Origin: Monocercomonoides exilis
Taxonomy: Eukaryota > Preaxostyla > Oxymonadida > Polymastigidae
Reading direction: 5' to 3'
Assembly (NCBI GenBank): GCA_001643675.2
Contig: LSRY02000007.1
Coordinates: forward strand, 873,001-937,000
Length of the DNA: 64,000 nt
Notes under the pieces: generated by a model
What the model was told of the DNA's origin: nothing
The model's database searches: none
Seen by the model: the letters and a program-made list of their open reading frames with translations, nothing else
Shown: positions 11,257-22,973 of the stretch, piece after piece
Layout: each line of letters opens with the position of its first letter
How positions within the stretch are numbered: the stretch's first letter is position 1
Made by a program: the position numbers and the translations under genes

Positions 11257-11723
11257 AACATATAAACAATTCATCAATTTCATTGAAAGCAATTCAAGTG
11301 TTTTCTTTTGATGAAAATGAAAACAATTAAATTTCTTTGAGAAGTCACATTCACGATGTGCTTGCACCAAATTGGAATAAATATTAGCTTCATTTTCTTT
11401 GTTTTAATTTTTGAAATTTTGAAACATTTTTTTTCTTTTAAAAGTTTTCTTTTCCCTTTCCTTTTCATTTTCCTTTTCCTTTCCTTTTCTTTTTTCTTTT
11501 CTTTCTTTCTTTTTTTTATTGAAAGAATAACAACAATCTTTGGTTTATTGTGAAAACGGGATTTGCTAAAAAAAAAAAAAAAAAAAAAAAAGGAAAACTT
11601 ATCATTCATTTTCTAAATTTTTTTCACATACCATCATAAAGTTAATGGAAAAATAATAATGCATTCTTAAGTCATTTGTTTTCAGTTGCAAAATATAGAA
11701 AATTATCATAACACATTTTGGGA

Positions 11724-12791
11724 ATATAATCATGGACAAAACCCGGGAAATGGACAAAACCCGGACTTTTTCATAAAATTCATATTTTTCAACAAGTTTC
11801 AAAAATTAAATTATGATAATTCATACATTCATATATCAGCATATAGCACATCTTACCATATCCAAATTTTTATTTGTTGTGCTGTATTTATGAAGAAATA
11901 AATAATTTTTATTTTTGAAAATTTGACTTTTAATGAATTTTTCTATTTCAACAAAACGATTCAGTTCATCTTTTTCACATATAACTTATTTTTTCTATGT
12001 CACAAACAATTCTTGTTATTTTTTATTTTCCACAATTTGCTCGTTAAGACTGAATGAAAAGCTATCATTTTTGAAAAATTTTTGTCAATGGGATAACTTA
12101 AAAAATATTTTTTGCAAAACACAAAAACATCCAAGTGAATTTAACACATGCATCAATAAATATGACAGATATATAAATTTCTTCATAGTTGAAATTAAAA
12201 ATGATTCCATTTTCATTTTGTTAAATACGATTCGGTGGAATATTCAATGAAAATGATCATTAAAATCATCAATAATGAAAACAATATTTATTAATGAAAT
12301 AATTATAGAATCATTTTTAATTTCAACTATGAAGAAATTTATATATCTGTCATATTTATTGATGCATGTGTTAAATTCACTTGGATGTTTTTGTGTTTTG
12401 CAAAAAATATTTTTTAAGTTATCCCATTGACAAAAATTTTTCAAAAATGATAGCTTTTCATTCAGTCTTAACGAGCAAATTGTGGAAAATAAAAAATAAC
12501 AAGAATTGTTTGTGACATAGAAAAAATAAGTTATATGTGAAAAAGATGAACTGAATCGTTTTGTTGAAATAGAAAAATTCATTAAAAGTCAAATTTTCAA
12601 AAATAAAAATTATTTATTTCTTCATAAATACAGCACAACAAATAAAAATTTGGATATGGTAAGATGTGCTATATGCTGATATATGAATGTATGAATTATC
12701 ATAATTTAATTTTTGAAACTTGTTGAAAAATATGAATTTTATGAAAAAGTCCGGGTTTTGTCCATTTCCCGGGTTTTGTCCATGATTATAT
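11724..12791. mobile_element. Near-perfect 484-bp inverted repeat (palindrome) around a 100-bp spacer
   Basis: Positions 11724-12207 and 12308-12791 are reverse complements of equal length; long stretches translate identically from opposite strands, so divergence is very low. The ends carry two copies of TGGACAAAACCCGG spaced 18 bp apart. The outer ATATAAT/ATTATAT border is compatible with a TA target duplication. The structure fits a foldback, non-autonomous DNA transposon. The two mirror-image 80-plus-residue frames inside are a by-product of the symmetry. Confidence 0.85.
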
Positions 12792-13327
12792 ATATAAATA
12801 TATGCGAGGTGGCTTGATATTAGTATGCATTTTTAATTTTCATTACAAAAATAACAGATACTATTGCGAAATGATAGAAGCTAGTCAAAAATGATTACAA
12901 TTTTGAATTGTCCATTCACACAAAGTTTGAACAAACAGATTTTTGATTAACGTTCAAAAATTTTTTTAAGTAACCATCATTGTAAGATAATTTAGCAATT
13001 AATTAAATAAAATGAACTCAATTAACAGTTATCAAATTTGAAAGGAAAAATTTCAATTCAATCAAAAAATGGAGATATTCTTTCTTTAACAAAAATTCGA
13101 AAAAGAGTATATTCGAGAAGAAACTGAACAAAATGAAAAAAGATTGAACAATTTTGAGATCACAATCCTTTTTCTAATTACAAGACACGAAACAACGAAA
13201 AGAACAGAATGCTTTTGAGAAAAAGTCAAATTCACTCGTTTTCAATAACAAAAAGAATTTCTAAAATTTGTAAAATAACATTTCACAATCAAAAAAACTG
13301 AAACATTTAGCAACATTCTGAAGGAAG
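12792..13327. other. AT-rich intergenic region
   Basis: Nothing recognisable. It separates the palindromic element from the 3' end of the minus-strand surface-protein gene. Confidence 0.5.
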
Positions 13328-16300
13328 TTAAGATTCAAGAGCAGCTTGCTCGTCATCACTTAAAATCAGCTGCTTTCTGAGCGAATCTTCTGTGTGCTGC
13401 AATCTTCTCTTTCTCCTTCTCTTTCGAGTGTAGACAACATATACAATTATCACACAAAGAGTAACGCATGCTGCAAACATCATGACGAATGCGACCATAA
13501 AGCCTGTAACTGTTGGAGGCATTTGCTCAGCTTTTTTATCCACTTCATCAGGCAGCATATCTCTGAATATGGAATAATTTGTAATCTCTTTCTTGTCTTC
13601 AGCTCCTGCCAAACCACCAAATTGAATTCGCACCGCAATCACGGTTTTCCTGTCTGCAGTATCGATATATGATTGTTTTGGGATGCCTGCACATGAAGTG
13701 TCGTTTGAAAAAGAAACAAGTGGAAAAGTCATCGAGCTAATTTCCACACCATGCACAATGAAAAACATCTCTCCTATCATTAAGCATGGCATCAAGTTTT
13801 CACCATTAAATATCACGAGCGGTCCTTCAGCATCATTAGATTGAATTGTAGAAGACTGCTTCACAACGGTTATATTTTTCAAGATTGGGACAAATAAAGG
13901 TGCTTTACTCAAAGTTTGCACACCTGCCACCTGACAGTCCTGCCGATCAACCCACATCGATGGATTTTCTGGCGCACCATCGCTGCTTCCTTTTACGCTT
14001 TTCACCTCAACGTTCCCCTTTTGCTCACAATGAATATTATGCCGAGCAGATGGAAAGCGATTAATTACAGGGTTATTGTTGAAAAATTCACCTGTTGTGA
14101 TAACAAGCTTCCCTCCAATGACAGAAAGTCCTCCACATGTGGAATTAGCAACGGTGGGGTCTTCCATTGTTGTTGTGCAAGCTTCAAATTCCATCATCGA
14201 GTGCTTCCAGCTGCACACTTCAACTTCATCATTTGAAGATTTCTTGGTATCGCGAATGTGATTTGATTCAGTTTCGTTTGCACTAAGCAAACCAATGTCT
14301 TTTTCAAAGTTGTGTGAAGTATGTGAATCACTATCTGTATATAATTGACCCTTCACTATGCAAAACTTCCAGTTTAATACAGAATTCTTGAAATATGCTG
14401 ATGAAGCACTTGAAGATTTTGACAGGCATCGAATAATTCTAGCATCGCTAAAAGAGTAGCTAATGTCTTTGTCTTCTGAATAAATAAGAGCAGGATCAGA
14501 TATTGATTGACTACTTATGTCATGAAATATTGAATTTGAAATAGTGATTGTTTTTTCTCCTGCCTCCACTGGCATAACTTCTTGTGGCACTGTTTTTGGT
14601 TCCACTTCAATGAATGATTTCGATGCCATTGTAATATTGGAACAAGTTATATTTAATAAGTTAGCTTTTGTAATTCCTCGAAAGATTATTGCGCCTTTGA
14701 ATGACAACGCATTCATTTGTGTATTATGCAGAAGTGTCTCATCTGAATCGTTTGAGATCATATCATTTCTAAATATTGTTTCATGTGAATTAATATTAGT
14801 TGAAGGAACATTATCTGCAAATGAAAAGTTCTTTATAATCACGTCATTAAATTCAAAACTTCCTCCCTCCACGCAGATAAGCGCAAGTGCAAATGAGTTA
14901 CTAATCTTCCCTATCAATTCTGAACTAGTAATGCGAGACAATCCAATTGTAGAATGAAGAAATACTTCAAAGTTTTTAGGATCTTCAATAATAATATTTA
15001 ATGTACTCAACAAAGTATTTCCTTCATTCTCCAAAATGTAGTCCCCGCTATCGCTGTCCATACGAACTGTAACTTGCGGAACCGTTTCCAATTTACCGTT
15101 ATACATTTCTATTCCTGTAATCTGAGATTTTTCAGAGATTAAGAGATTATTTAAAATTAGTGCTTGCTGTTTTCCGCCAGTCAGTCGATTTCGACAGTAA
15201 TTGATACTTTTGCACGGATTAAGCTGTGTGCCACATGTTACAAAATCATCTCCAGCTTTTGAGATGTAAACAGTTTCATTGTTATATTCCCAGAATTGCA
15301 TAATATCCTTATCTATAGTTTCAGTATCACGTCCAAAAATCGCATTAGTCCTCTTAAAAACAAGTGGATTCAAAGAGAAATTAAATTTCGAAGGCGCAGA
15401 AATCTCTTTCAAACTTGGTCCAATAGAATAGAAATATATGTCAGATCCAAAAGCTGCTTTACATTGATCAAATTTGATTTCATTCAGCTGATATTCAAGA
15501 GAGCATCCATCTGATAAAAACATAAACAAAGCCCCACCTCTTCCGCTTTTAGAATTGGCGCTGCATGTTGTAAAAATCGAATCTGATATTGTAACCATTG
15601 CATCTTCCTCCATTCGTATGTGGCATGCACCGCCTTCACCATTATTGCTGTTTGTATCAGCAGAAGTGAAATAGCATTTTGTCAAAGAAACATGCATTCC
15701 TGTCGTTGCAGCAGCTTTCAGTGCACATCCAGTAGTAGATGTGGATACAACTTTGTTGATGGTGTAATTAGTTATGAGTAATCTCTTTGTGCGGGCTGAT
15801 TCAATAAGCGAGCAGCTCGTTAGATTAACAGAAGAAGCTGTGATATTATTTATTTGTGAAGTGACATTAATATAGTCTAATTTTATTATTGGAGATCCAT
15901 GACGAGTTGATTCAACAGAAAGTTTATCAACTTTCAAAAAGCCATTCAACACTCCTGCAAAAATAAAGTTAATTGCTACTGATGAAGAAGCAGATAATCT
16001 AACATGATTCAAGGTGAGTCCATATTCACCTTCGATAACTGAAGATAAGATAAAGTATCTGTAATCCATTTGCGTTGTCACATTAAAGTGAATATCTTTA
16101 ACAGTAAAACTATTCACTCCGACTATTAAAGCATCCTTCGGCTCCTCTGTTGTTGCATTAATAGTAATACCAGCAAGCGAAGTGGGCTTTGATGAATGTA
16201 AAGAACATTTGACAATAGAAAGAGATGAAGACAACGAGCTTTGCTCCATAATTATCAAGTGCATTTCTTTGTCCTCTTTATAAATTAACAGATGTCTTAC

Positions 16301-19300
16301 ACCGAAATAAACGGTTTGACACGGATTATTTTCCTCTCCGCATCTGTCTGTATCCTTTCCTTTCTGGCTTGCATAGATTTTCTCATTATGATAATACCAA
16401 ATTTCAAGGAGATTGATATCATCCGTATAGTCACTGCAATCTTTTGCCCAAAATCCATTCCAGCTAATATTAAACGCTTCGTCTGAAAGATGAAACTGCA
16501 TTTTAAGGACCTGCTTCTTTATCGAGTCAGCATAAACATACACATCTCCCCCGATGTGTGCAGAATTCATTTCGAAGTAAACAGAATCAAGATAAAACAA
16601 ATACTCAGCATTATCTAAACTTCCCAATATGTCTCCGCTCAATGACGTACTTTTTGGTTTAACGTTACTAATATCAATGAAAAGTGCTCCTCCTTTTCCT
16701 GCATACATGTCAGCCAAGCAAAATGTGAGCTCGCTTTTCTCAATTATTATTTCACCTCCATCTTCTTCAACTTTAGCGTTAATTCCCATTCCCTTACCTT
16801 TCTCAACAAAAGTGCCACCAATTTCACATATAGTTAAATTTTTAAATATTGTTTTATAATTTGCTGGAATGTTCAAAGAAAAAGCGGATACAGCTATATC
16901 TTCAGATAGATCACCATTTGTCATCATTTCAATGCTTCCAACATTAGTGGAATTGAAGACAACCGATGCTTTACCAACTTTGAATATTGGCCTCGTAATG
17001 TTCAGTCCACAAAAAGTCGAGTCTGAAATTTCAACTGATCCTCCTTCAATAGTCGCGAACGTCCATCTGCAATAATTAAATTCTTCCATTTTATTCTGTA
17101 CAGCAGAAACAGATATTAACTTTGTGCTCCCTCCATATATACCTATCAGATATGTGTGCTTGCATTTTGCTGGGACAACAAATGAGCAACTTTTAATTGT
17201 TGTCTCTGTAAAATCTTTCTTAGCTTCTGTTGTGCTAATTCTAATAAGTGGATCTGTTTCTGTCAGTTCATGTGATTCTTCTGCAATTACAATTGAGCTG
17301 GTATAACTTTCCGAATTGATCAGCAATCCGCTAAAGTCTGCGTCTTCGTAAAGATGACCAGTGCCTTTAATGGAAATAGTCCTGGTGGTTGCATCAGATG
17401 GAAAGTGGCTCATGACATAATCCAACGAAAGGCATGGATTGTCGTTCGATCCACAAAGAAGAGTATCTTCCCCTTTTGTTGCAACAAATAGTTTATTGCT
17501 TCGATACTCCCATAATTCTATTAAATCCTTTTCATTCGAATAACTTCCTTTTCCACTTCCCCACAAAGCATTATTGCGATTGTACATCTTTTCAGAAATA
17601 TCAAAGGCGAAATACTCATTCTTAGCACAAAGTTCCAAGGCATTATCGTTCAAAAGATAAGCATCTCTTCCGTGATATGCATCATTCTGCGTAAATGTTA
17701 TTGCACTCAAAAGGTAGTTGTAAAGAGAAGATGCCAAGAAATGAATGTATACAGCGCCACCTCTTCCTCCAACACTGCCTGATGCTTGCTTATTATTCAC
17801 GGTACATTGAGCGAAGGTTGTGCTCGCAACAGAAAATCTTCCATCTCCATCAATGCTCAAAAACAAGCATCCACCATTTGTGCCAGCGACAGTGTTTGAG
17901 GAGATCCTTGTAAAGTTGCAATTAGATATCTTCCATATGCAATTCGGTTCAATATTGGTCCCGATAAAAGGAGCAGGAATCTTTGAAGAGGTAATAATAA
18001 CATCTGAACAGTTTGATTCAGAAATTTCAAAGTGAGTTGTCATTGCACAAGAAATCAGCGAAGGGCTGATGGAAGAAGTGTCGTACAAATAATTGATGTT
18101 GACGATTTTCGTTGAAGTAATTCCTAATAAAGAAGCTTTTTCAGCCCATATGAGTGGCTGATTTGTTGTAAAGGATGTAAATGTGCATGCTTTTATTTCA
18201 ACATCTCCTGAATTTATATGCATAACAGGATATTTTATATCAATAACGGTATTTTGCAATGACTGATAATTTTGATGGGAAGAGCCATATAAATTCGATT
18301 GAGCCCCGTTAAAAATGCAATTAATGAACTTCGCAGAACCTGCTTCAGAATAAATCATGGAATATTTCAGATTATTTTCAGCTAATTTCTCGAGTAAGTC
18401 AATCTCTATGTTACTAATGCCACTATCCCCTTCAATGAGTATCAGCCCTTTTGAAGCAAGTTCTTGCGCTTCAAGTTTTATGATTAGCTTTTCTAATGGA
18501 TCGCTGCTCCCACCCATCACAGTCACATCACTCAGATTAATTTCAGTTTTGACTTCAGCTGATGAAACAATAGTCAGTTTCAGCACGCTATCATCCGACT
18601 CGCTGTTGTATAAGTGAGTGAGACCATACTCAACAGTCAGGCAAGGTCGGTTAGAACTTCCACAAAGCTTCTCATTGATATGTGGCTCGCGGCCGTCAAC
18701 ATACACATTTGAGCCAAAGTATTCCCAAAATGAAAACAGGCTGACAACTTTGCCTTCATTGTTGGCTTCACAGCCACTCAACGAGTTCTGGTGCAAGAAG
18801 TGATCCGAGTCAAAAGGGAAGCAAAACCTGCTTTCTTTTGCAGAATTTGACAAATCTTTTTGCGCAAAAAGGAACATATCGCTTCCGAATCGAGCTTTAT
18901 TATTTAAAAACGTAATACCGTCCAATAAAAATTGAGAGCCTTCAGAATTTTTCACTGCAAAATATAATGCACCTCCTCTCCCTTCGTTCTCATTCACAGA
19001 ACACGCTTTATACGATCCACCTTTCAAGTTCAGCGAACCGCCACTTTGTATCGTTGCCTTGATAAGTCCACCTGTAACCTTTCCTGTTTCAGTGTTGTGG
19101 ATTTCGCTGCTCAATGTATTGTTGATGTTTGCTATTCCGTCTGTTGGAACGCTCAAATCAAGGACACTATGAGAACCTGTATCATCGTTCTTTGCTTGGA
19201 CTTTAGAAACAGAAATATCGTTCATATCAAGAGAGTGCAATATCAATTCTTTTGATTCACATTTGAGGAAATTCAAACTTAATTTTAATTTCCTCGCAAT

Positions 19301-22300
19301 CAAATCTGTTAACTCAACTTTGTTCGTATTGCTTTCAAAATTCAAAACAACACTCGTTGAGCTCATTAAGTTTAATGCGACAGAGTTAATATTTACGTCT
19401 CCACTAGAAGCAGCAAGAATAGCAAAATCAACATGAAAATCGTCTTCATTAGCTGAAGTTCCTATTTGATTTGATGATAAGCCATCATGTGCCCAGAAAT
19501 TGGCTTGCAGAATTGGCTGAAACGACACATATCCAATACTAATCAAGGTTCCACTTGATCGAATAAGCGATTGATGTCCCACGGAAGTCGGGAGGTAAAA
19601 CTCCATTTGGGATATGCTCAAAGTTGTTTCTGTTTGAATTAAAGAAGGAATGGTAACTTCATCTTGCTCGTTCCAACTTACTGTTATTTTTGGCTGCGTA
19701 CTGCCCATTTTCTGAATGCTAACTCCATCCAACTTAATTTCACCTGAAATATCGCTCTTGTCGCAAACATACAGAGTCTTTGTATCGCCTGCCAAATTCC
19801 GAGCTGCATTCACAAGACCACGACACGGTTCGACTTCTGATCCGCAGAATGAAACATCTTCCCCTTTTTCTGAAGTGAACGCTATTTCAGCCGATCGCTT
19901 CCAAACCTTCGTAAGATCCAAATCGGTGTCTGAATTGCGTCCAAAAAGTGCATTGGCTTTGTCATATGGCGCAATTTTCACGAAATTAAAAGATGAAAGA
20001 GGGGCAGCCTCAACAAGCGACTGCGACGCAGAATCCACATTTACAAACACATCTCTTCCAACATTTGCATCACAATTAATAAAATTACAGTTATTTAATT
20101 TGAACTGAGAAGTGCTTCCTTTTTTTCGAATAAAAATGGCACCGCCACGTCCGGCATATGTACCTTTGGCTGTGCAAGCGTTGAATTTTGTATCAGTTAT
20201 TGTAAATTGTGAATAATCTTCCATCGAAAAATAAAATGCAGCACCGCAATTAGAAAGGAGTATATCTTCATTTGACATAGTGCCCAATTCAGTTTTGCCG
20301 TTAATTGATTTGCGTGCATTTGTCGGAGTTGTAATTTTCACGTTTTCAAACGAACATTCTTCAAAATCTAGTGTGTTGCTCGAAATTAGCTTGCAGGAAA
20401 AAGCAGCGCCACCCATATTTTGAGAAGGTATATCCTCTTTTCTTGTAACTGCTGAAAAAGTCACTTTTTTCGCAAGCATTTTATAAGGAGTAATAAGGTT
20501 AATGCAAGGAACATTAAGAAGGGTTAAGGAGTTAAATGCAACGTTTGTTAAAGACACAAAACCATTTTCAGCTACAATAACTGAAGAACTGAGCATATCC
20601 TCGTTTGATTTTCCATTTTTCATTGCATTTGTCAGGTCATTATGTTTCTGAACAGGAGCTTCTCCGTTAAATTCGCAATGAACAAAACTTGCACACGCTT
20701 CTTGCTGGGTCAAATAAAGAATCGTATGAATATATCCCGATACGCAATTCGGCTTTATTTTTAGTTCTTCCATCAAAAGATTGCAGCCTGAGCATTTAAT
20801 CCACCCATTCCCAGGCTCAGCATCTTCAGTCATTACTTGTTCCTCATTAGCGTTTGCTTTAACAATTGTGGGATGAATGGTAACTTTATTGAGCGATTCT
20901 CCTTTCAGATGGAACTTTGAGGAGTCATAATGATTTTGACACGAGTGCTTATTTAGATTCAAAGTCTTGGTTTCCGCGTATACACCTTCTCTAATATCAA
21001 GAACCTGCGGAGAAATAACGTACACTCTTTTAATTCCACTTTCAATTGTTGAGCAGGGGTTCTGCTCGTCTTCTCCACAAACGCTGCTTATTGATCCTCC
21101 ATTTTTGACAATAATTTTACTGTTCAACGGATTTGGTAAGAATTCATTTAACGCTAATTTTTTCGATGCATCAAACACACGCACTTGATTGCTTGTGGAA
21201 GTAGACCAGCCAAATTGCTCTAATGGAGGGATTCTTGTGCAACTTTTTGAAAATACGATATCCGTTCCTTCGGTTTCGCTGTTGCTTTCAGATTCCTTGT
21301 TATTTCCTCCATTTTCAAGAGCGTTAGCTTTTAAATAGTTTTTCAGGAAGGAACAAAACATCACCGAAAGAAATGAATCCTGTGAAATGTCATAGATCCA
21401 CATGGCGCCACCTCCGCTGCGCTGTTCCTGATCTGAAGTTGGTGATGCAAAGCATTCCTGAAAGACGCAATCGCTGAAAGTCGCAGTGAAATCAAATGAG
21501 GCATCTGGATTCGGATAGTTGAATGAATCAATACCGATTGCTCCTCCTCCGTGAACGGATCCACATTCTTCAAACGAGCATCCAGAAATTGATGCTTCCT
21601 TTGCCATGCAAATGTAAATGGCTCCCCCAGATTCTCGACAAAAATCTAAATCTTCATTTGCCTCGGTAAATTTCTTTGGATTTTGATAATGCTCGTGTAA
21701 ATTTGTTGTTCGAGAAGGAGGAGTAAGTATTTTTCCTGAAATGCACTTTTCGAAAACGCATTGAGAGACGGATGCAAGTCCAGTTGTTCTGTAAAAGCCA
21801 ATGGCACCTCCTGCTGAGAACGCGGAACAATTTTCGAATTGAACTCCCTTTAATACTATCGGATGTGATGTGTCCTTGGCAACAAAACCTCCTCCAATTC
21901 CTGCATGGCTTTCAGTCACAACAGTATCAACAGAACACCAAATGAATGAGCCATATAAAATCGTGACAGAGGCTTCATTGCAAATTTCAAGAGCTCCTCC
22001 TTCTAAGCTATCAGTCGTTCTGATATTCATGAATTGAGCTTCTTCAAATGAATGAGTTCCTTGATTGAACTCTTGGCGATAATTAAAAAACGAATATCTG
22101 TAATTTAAACATTCGTCAAATGAGCTATTAAAAACGTTGAAATGGTCTAGTCCACGATTATCCACAAAAAAGCCATAATAAGGGTTTTGGACTTTATGAA
22201 ATGAGCTTGAATCAAATAAATTGGAGCAGCATCGAGATGGTAAATAATCATCTTCTGCCCCAGAAGAAATACTTGTCATATTGTAAAAATTACATGAAAT

Positions 22301-22783
22301 AATTGAAGATGAAAGCATTTCCCCACGCGAGAGGAATGTAACAATCGCTTTTTTTGATATACTCTTGAATGTTGAATCAAAAATCGAAATCCTACTTGAA
22401 CAATCGTTCATTTCAGCAATGCCAGCAAAATTTATCATTTTTAAATCATGGATGTTTAAAGTTAAATTGTTCACATTGCAGATTCCAGAAATTCGAAACA
22501 AAGTTGAGTTCATTCTCTGATCAATATTAAACTTGCAATTACACAAACGAAACTCCGAATCGCCTAAAACATGTAAAGATGATTTGACCAAAAGCGGGTT
22601 TAAGCAAGTGTCTTCTAAATAAAAAGTAGTATTTGCCAAAAAGAACATAAAATTCATCTTTTCGTTTTGAGGGCATATATGTGTATATGAAGCGCTTTTT
22701 TCAAAGCTCCTTGGTTCCTGAGAAAATAAAGCTTCGCTTTGGCAAATGCAAACAACAAGCACAAGGCTTGCTATTGACATCAT
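13328..22783 (-). CDS. Giant single-pass surface protein with beta-helix-type (Pmp-like) GGA repeats
   Basis: This is one open frame of 3,151 residues with no intron needed. It begins with a signal peptide (MMSIASLVLVVCICQSEALF). The body has at least 15 GGA-hydrophobic motifs (GGAIYI, GGALYF, GGAIFI, GGAVYI, GGACHI) and six modules with a CG-x4/5-PC signature near residues 566, 980, 1375, 1778, 2148 and 2517, so a period of about 370-415. Near 3092-3118 there is one hydrophobic membrane segment (FMVAFVMMFAACVTLCVIIV), followed by a basic stop-transfer RKRRRKRRLQ and a short cytoplasmic tail ending AALES. GGAI/FxxN repeats are known from chlamydial Pmp autotransporters and from large families in Trichomonas and oxymonads; a surface, adhesion-like role is inferred from family only. 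It is divergent from the C2orf81 homologue across 190 bp. A broken relative lies at 47.6-48.5 kb. The stop is TAA. Confidence 0.85.
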   Translation of the reverse strand: MMSIASLVLVVCICQSEALFSQEPRSFEKSASYTHICPQNEKMNFMFFLANTTFYLEDTCLNPLLVKSSLHVLGDSEFRLCNCKFNIDQRMNSTLFRISGICNVNNLTLNIHDLKMINFAGIAEMNDCSSRISIFDSTFKSISKKAIVTFLSRGEMLSSSIISCNFYNMTSISSGAEDDYLPSRCCSNLFDSSSFHKVQNPYYGFFVDNRGLDHFNVFNSSFDECLNYRYSFFNYRQEFNQGTHSFEEAQFMNIRTTDSLEGGALEICNEASVTILYGSFIWCSVDTVVTESHAGIGGGFVAKDTSHPIVLKGVQFENCSAFSAGGAIGFYRTTGLASVSQCVFEKCISGKILTPPSRTTNLHEHYQNPKKFTEANEDLDFCRESGGAIYICMAKEASISGCSFEECGSVHGGGAIGIDSFNYPNPDASFDFTATFSDCVFQECFASPTSDQEQRSGGGAMWIYDISQDSFLSVMFCSFLKNYLKANALENGGNNKESESNSETEGTDIVFSKSCTRIPPLEQFGWSTSTSNQVRVFDASKKLALNEFLPNPLNSKIIVKNGGSISSVCGEDEQNPCSTIESGIKRVYVISPQVLDIREGVYAETKTLNLNKHSCQNHYDSSKFHLKGESLNKVTIHPTIVKANANEEQVMTEDAEPGNGWIKCSGCNLLMEELKIKPNCVSGYIHTILYLTQQEACASFVHCEFNGEAPVQKHNDLTNAMKNGKSNEDMLSSSVIVAENGFVSLTNVAFNSLTLLNVPCINLITPYKMLAKKVTFSAVTRKEDIPSQNMGGAAFSCKLISSNTLDFEECSFENVKITTPTNARKSINGKTELGTMSNEDILLSNCGAAFYFSMEDYSQFTITDTKFNACTAKGTYAGRGGAIFIRKKGSTSQFKLNNCNFINCDANVGRDVFVNVDSASQSLVEAAPLSSFNFVKIAPYDKANALFGRNSDTDLDLTKVWKRSAEIAFTSEKGEDVSFCGSEVEPCRGLVNAARNLAGDTKTLYVCDKSDISGEIKLDGVSIQKMGSTQPKITVSWNEQDEVTIPSLIQTETTLSISQMEFYLPTSVGHQSLIRSSGTLISIGYVSFQPILQANFWAHDGLSSNQIGTSANEDDFHVDFAILAASSGDVNINSVALNLMSSTSVVLNFESNTNKVELTDLIARKLKLSLNFLKCESKELILHSLDMNDISVSKVQAKNDDTGSHSVLDLSVPTDGIANINNTLSSEIHNTETGKVTGGLIKATIQSGGSLNLKGGSYKACSVNENEGRGGALYFAVKNSEGSQFLLDGITFLNNKARFGSDMFLFAQKDLSNSAKESRFCFPFDSDHFLHQNSLSGCEANNEGKVVSLFSFWEYFGSNVYVDGREPHINEKLCGSSNRPCLTVEYGLTHLYNSESDDSVLKLTIVSSAEVKTEINLSDVTVMGGSSDPLEKLIIKLEAQELASKGLILIEGDSGISNIEIDLLEKLAENNLKYSMIYSEAGSAKFINCIFNGAQSNLYGSSHQNYQSLQNTVIDIKYPVMHINSGDVEIKACTFTSFTTNQPLIWAEKASLLGITSTKIVNINYLYDTSSISPSLISCAMTTHFEISESNCSDVIITSSKIPAPFIGTNIEPNCIWKISNCNFTRISSNTVAGTNGGCLFLSIDGDGRFSVASTTFAQCTVNNKQASGSVGGRGGAVYIHFLASSLYNYLLSAITFTQNDAYHGRDAYLLNDNALELCAKNEYFAFDISEKMYNRNNALWGSGKGSYSNEKDLIELWEYRSNKLFVATKGEDTLLCGSNDNPCLSLDYVMSHFPSDATTRTISIKGTGHLYEDADFSGLLINSESYTSSIVIAEESHELTETDPLIRISTTEAKKDFTETTIKSCSFVVPAKCKHTYLIGIYGGSTKLISVSAVQNKMEEFNYCRWTFATIEGGSVEISDSTFCGLNITRPIFKVGKASVVFNSTNVGSIEMMTNGDLSEDIAVSAFSLNIPANYKTIFKNLTICEIGGTFVEKGKGMGINAKVEEDGGEIIIEKSELTFCLADMYAGKGGALFIDISNVKPKSTSLSGDILGSLDNAEYLFYLDSVYFEMNSAHIGGDVYVYADSIKKQVLKMQFHLSDEAFNISWNGFWAKDCSDYTDDINLLEIWYYHNEKIYASQKGKDTDRCGEENNPCQTVYFGVRHLLIYKEDKEMHLIIMEQSSLSSSLSIVKCSLHSSKPTSLAGITINATTEEPKDALIVGVNSFTVKDIHFNVTTQMDYRYFILSSVIEGEYGLTLNHVRLSASSSVAINFIFAGVLNGFLKVDKLSVESTRHGSPIIKLDYINVTSQINNITASSVNLTSCSLIESARTKRLLITNYTINKVVSTSTTGCALKAAATTGMHVSLTKCYFTSADTNSNNGEGGACHIRMEEDAMVTISDSIFTTCSANSKSGRGGALFMFLSDGCSLEYQLNEIKFDQCKAAFGSDIYFYSIGPSLKEISAPSKFNFSLNPLVFKRTNAIFGRDTETIDKDIMQFWEYNNETVYISKAGDDFVTCGTQLNPCKSINYCRNRLTGGKQQALILNNLLISEKSQITGIEMYNGKLETVPQVTVRMDSDSGDYILENEGNTLLSTLNIIIEDPKNFEVFLHSTIGLSRITSSELIGKISNSFALALICVEGGSFEFNDVIIKNFSFADNVPSTNINSHETIFRNDMISNDSDETLLHNTQMNALSFKGAIIFRGITKANLLNITCSNITMASKSFIEVEPKTVPQEVMPVEAGEKTITISNSIFHDISSQSISDPALIYSEDKDISYSFSDARIIRCLSKSSSASSAYFKNSVLNWKFCIVKGQLYTDSDSHTSHNFEKDIGLLSANETESNHIRDTKKSSNDEVEVCSWKHSMMEFEACTTTMEDPTVANSTCGGLSVIGGKLVITTGEFFNNNPVINRFPSARHNIHCEQKGNVEVKSVKGSSDGAPENPSMWVDRQDCQVAGVQTLSKAPLFVPILKNITVVKQSSTIQSNDAEGPLVIFNGENLMPCLMIGEMFFIVHGVEISSMTFPLVSFSNDTSCAGIPKQSYIDTADRKTVIAVRIQFGGLAGAEDKKEITNYSIFRDMLPDEVDKKAEQMPPTVTGFMVAFVMMFAACVTLCVIIVYVVYTRKRRRKRRLQHTEDSLRKQLILSDDEQAALES

Positions 22784-22973
22784 CTTTTTACAACCAGAAC
22801 AAAAAAAGACTTTGATCTGACTGCCATATGCATGTTGATTTGTTCACAAATTTTTGAACTTTTATTGAAAACAACATTTATAATCATAATTACACACTTA
22901 AAATAACTTTCTGATATTTTGGAAAAATATCTTATAAAGGGATGGTAGTTTTTTATCATTTTTATTTGTTAAG
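22784..22973. promoter_or_regulatory. Short divergent promoter region
   Basis: Only 190 bp separate the start codons of the minus-strand surface protein and the plus-strand C2orf81 homologue, so promoters for both must lie here or in the 5' ends of the genes. The sequence is AT-rich. I see no convincing core motif. Confidence 0.5.

Noticed and set aside
11933-12582. Two identical 80-plus-residue frames on opposite strands
   Set aside because: They are mirror images produced by the 484-bp inverted repeat, AT-rich and without any family feature; not reported as genes.
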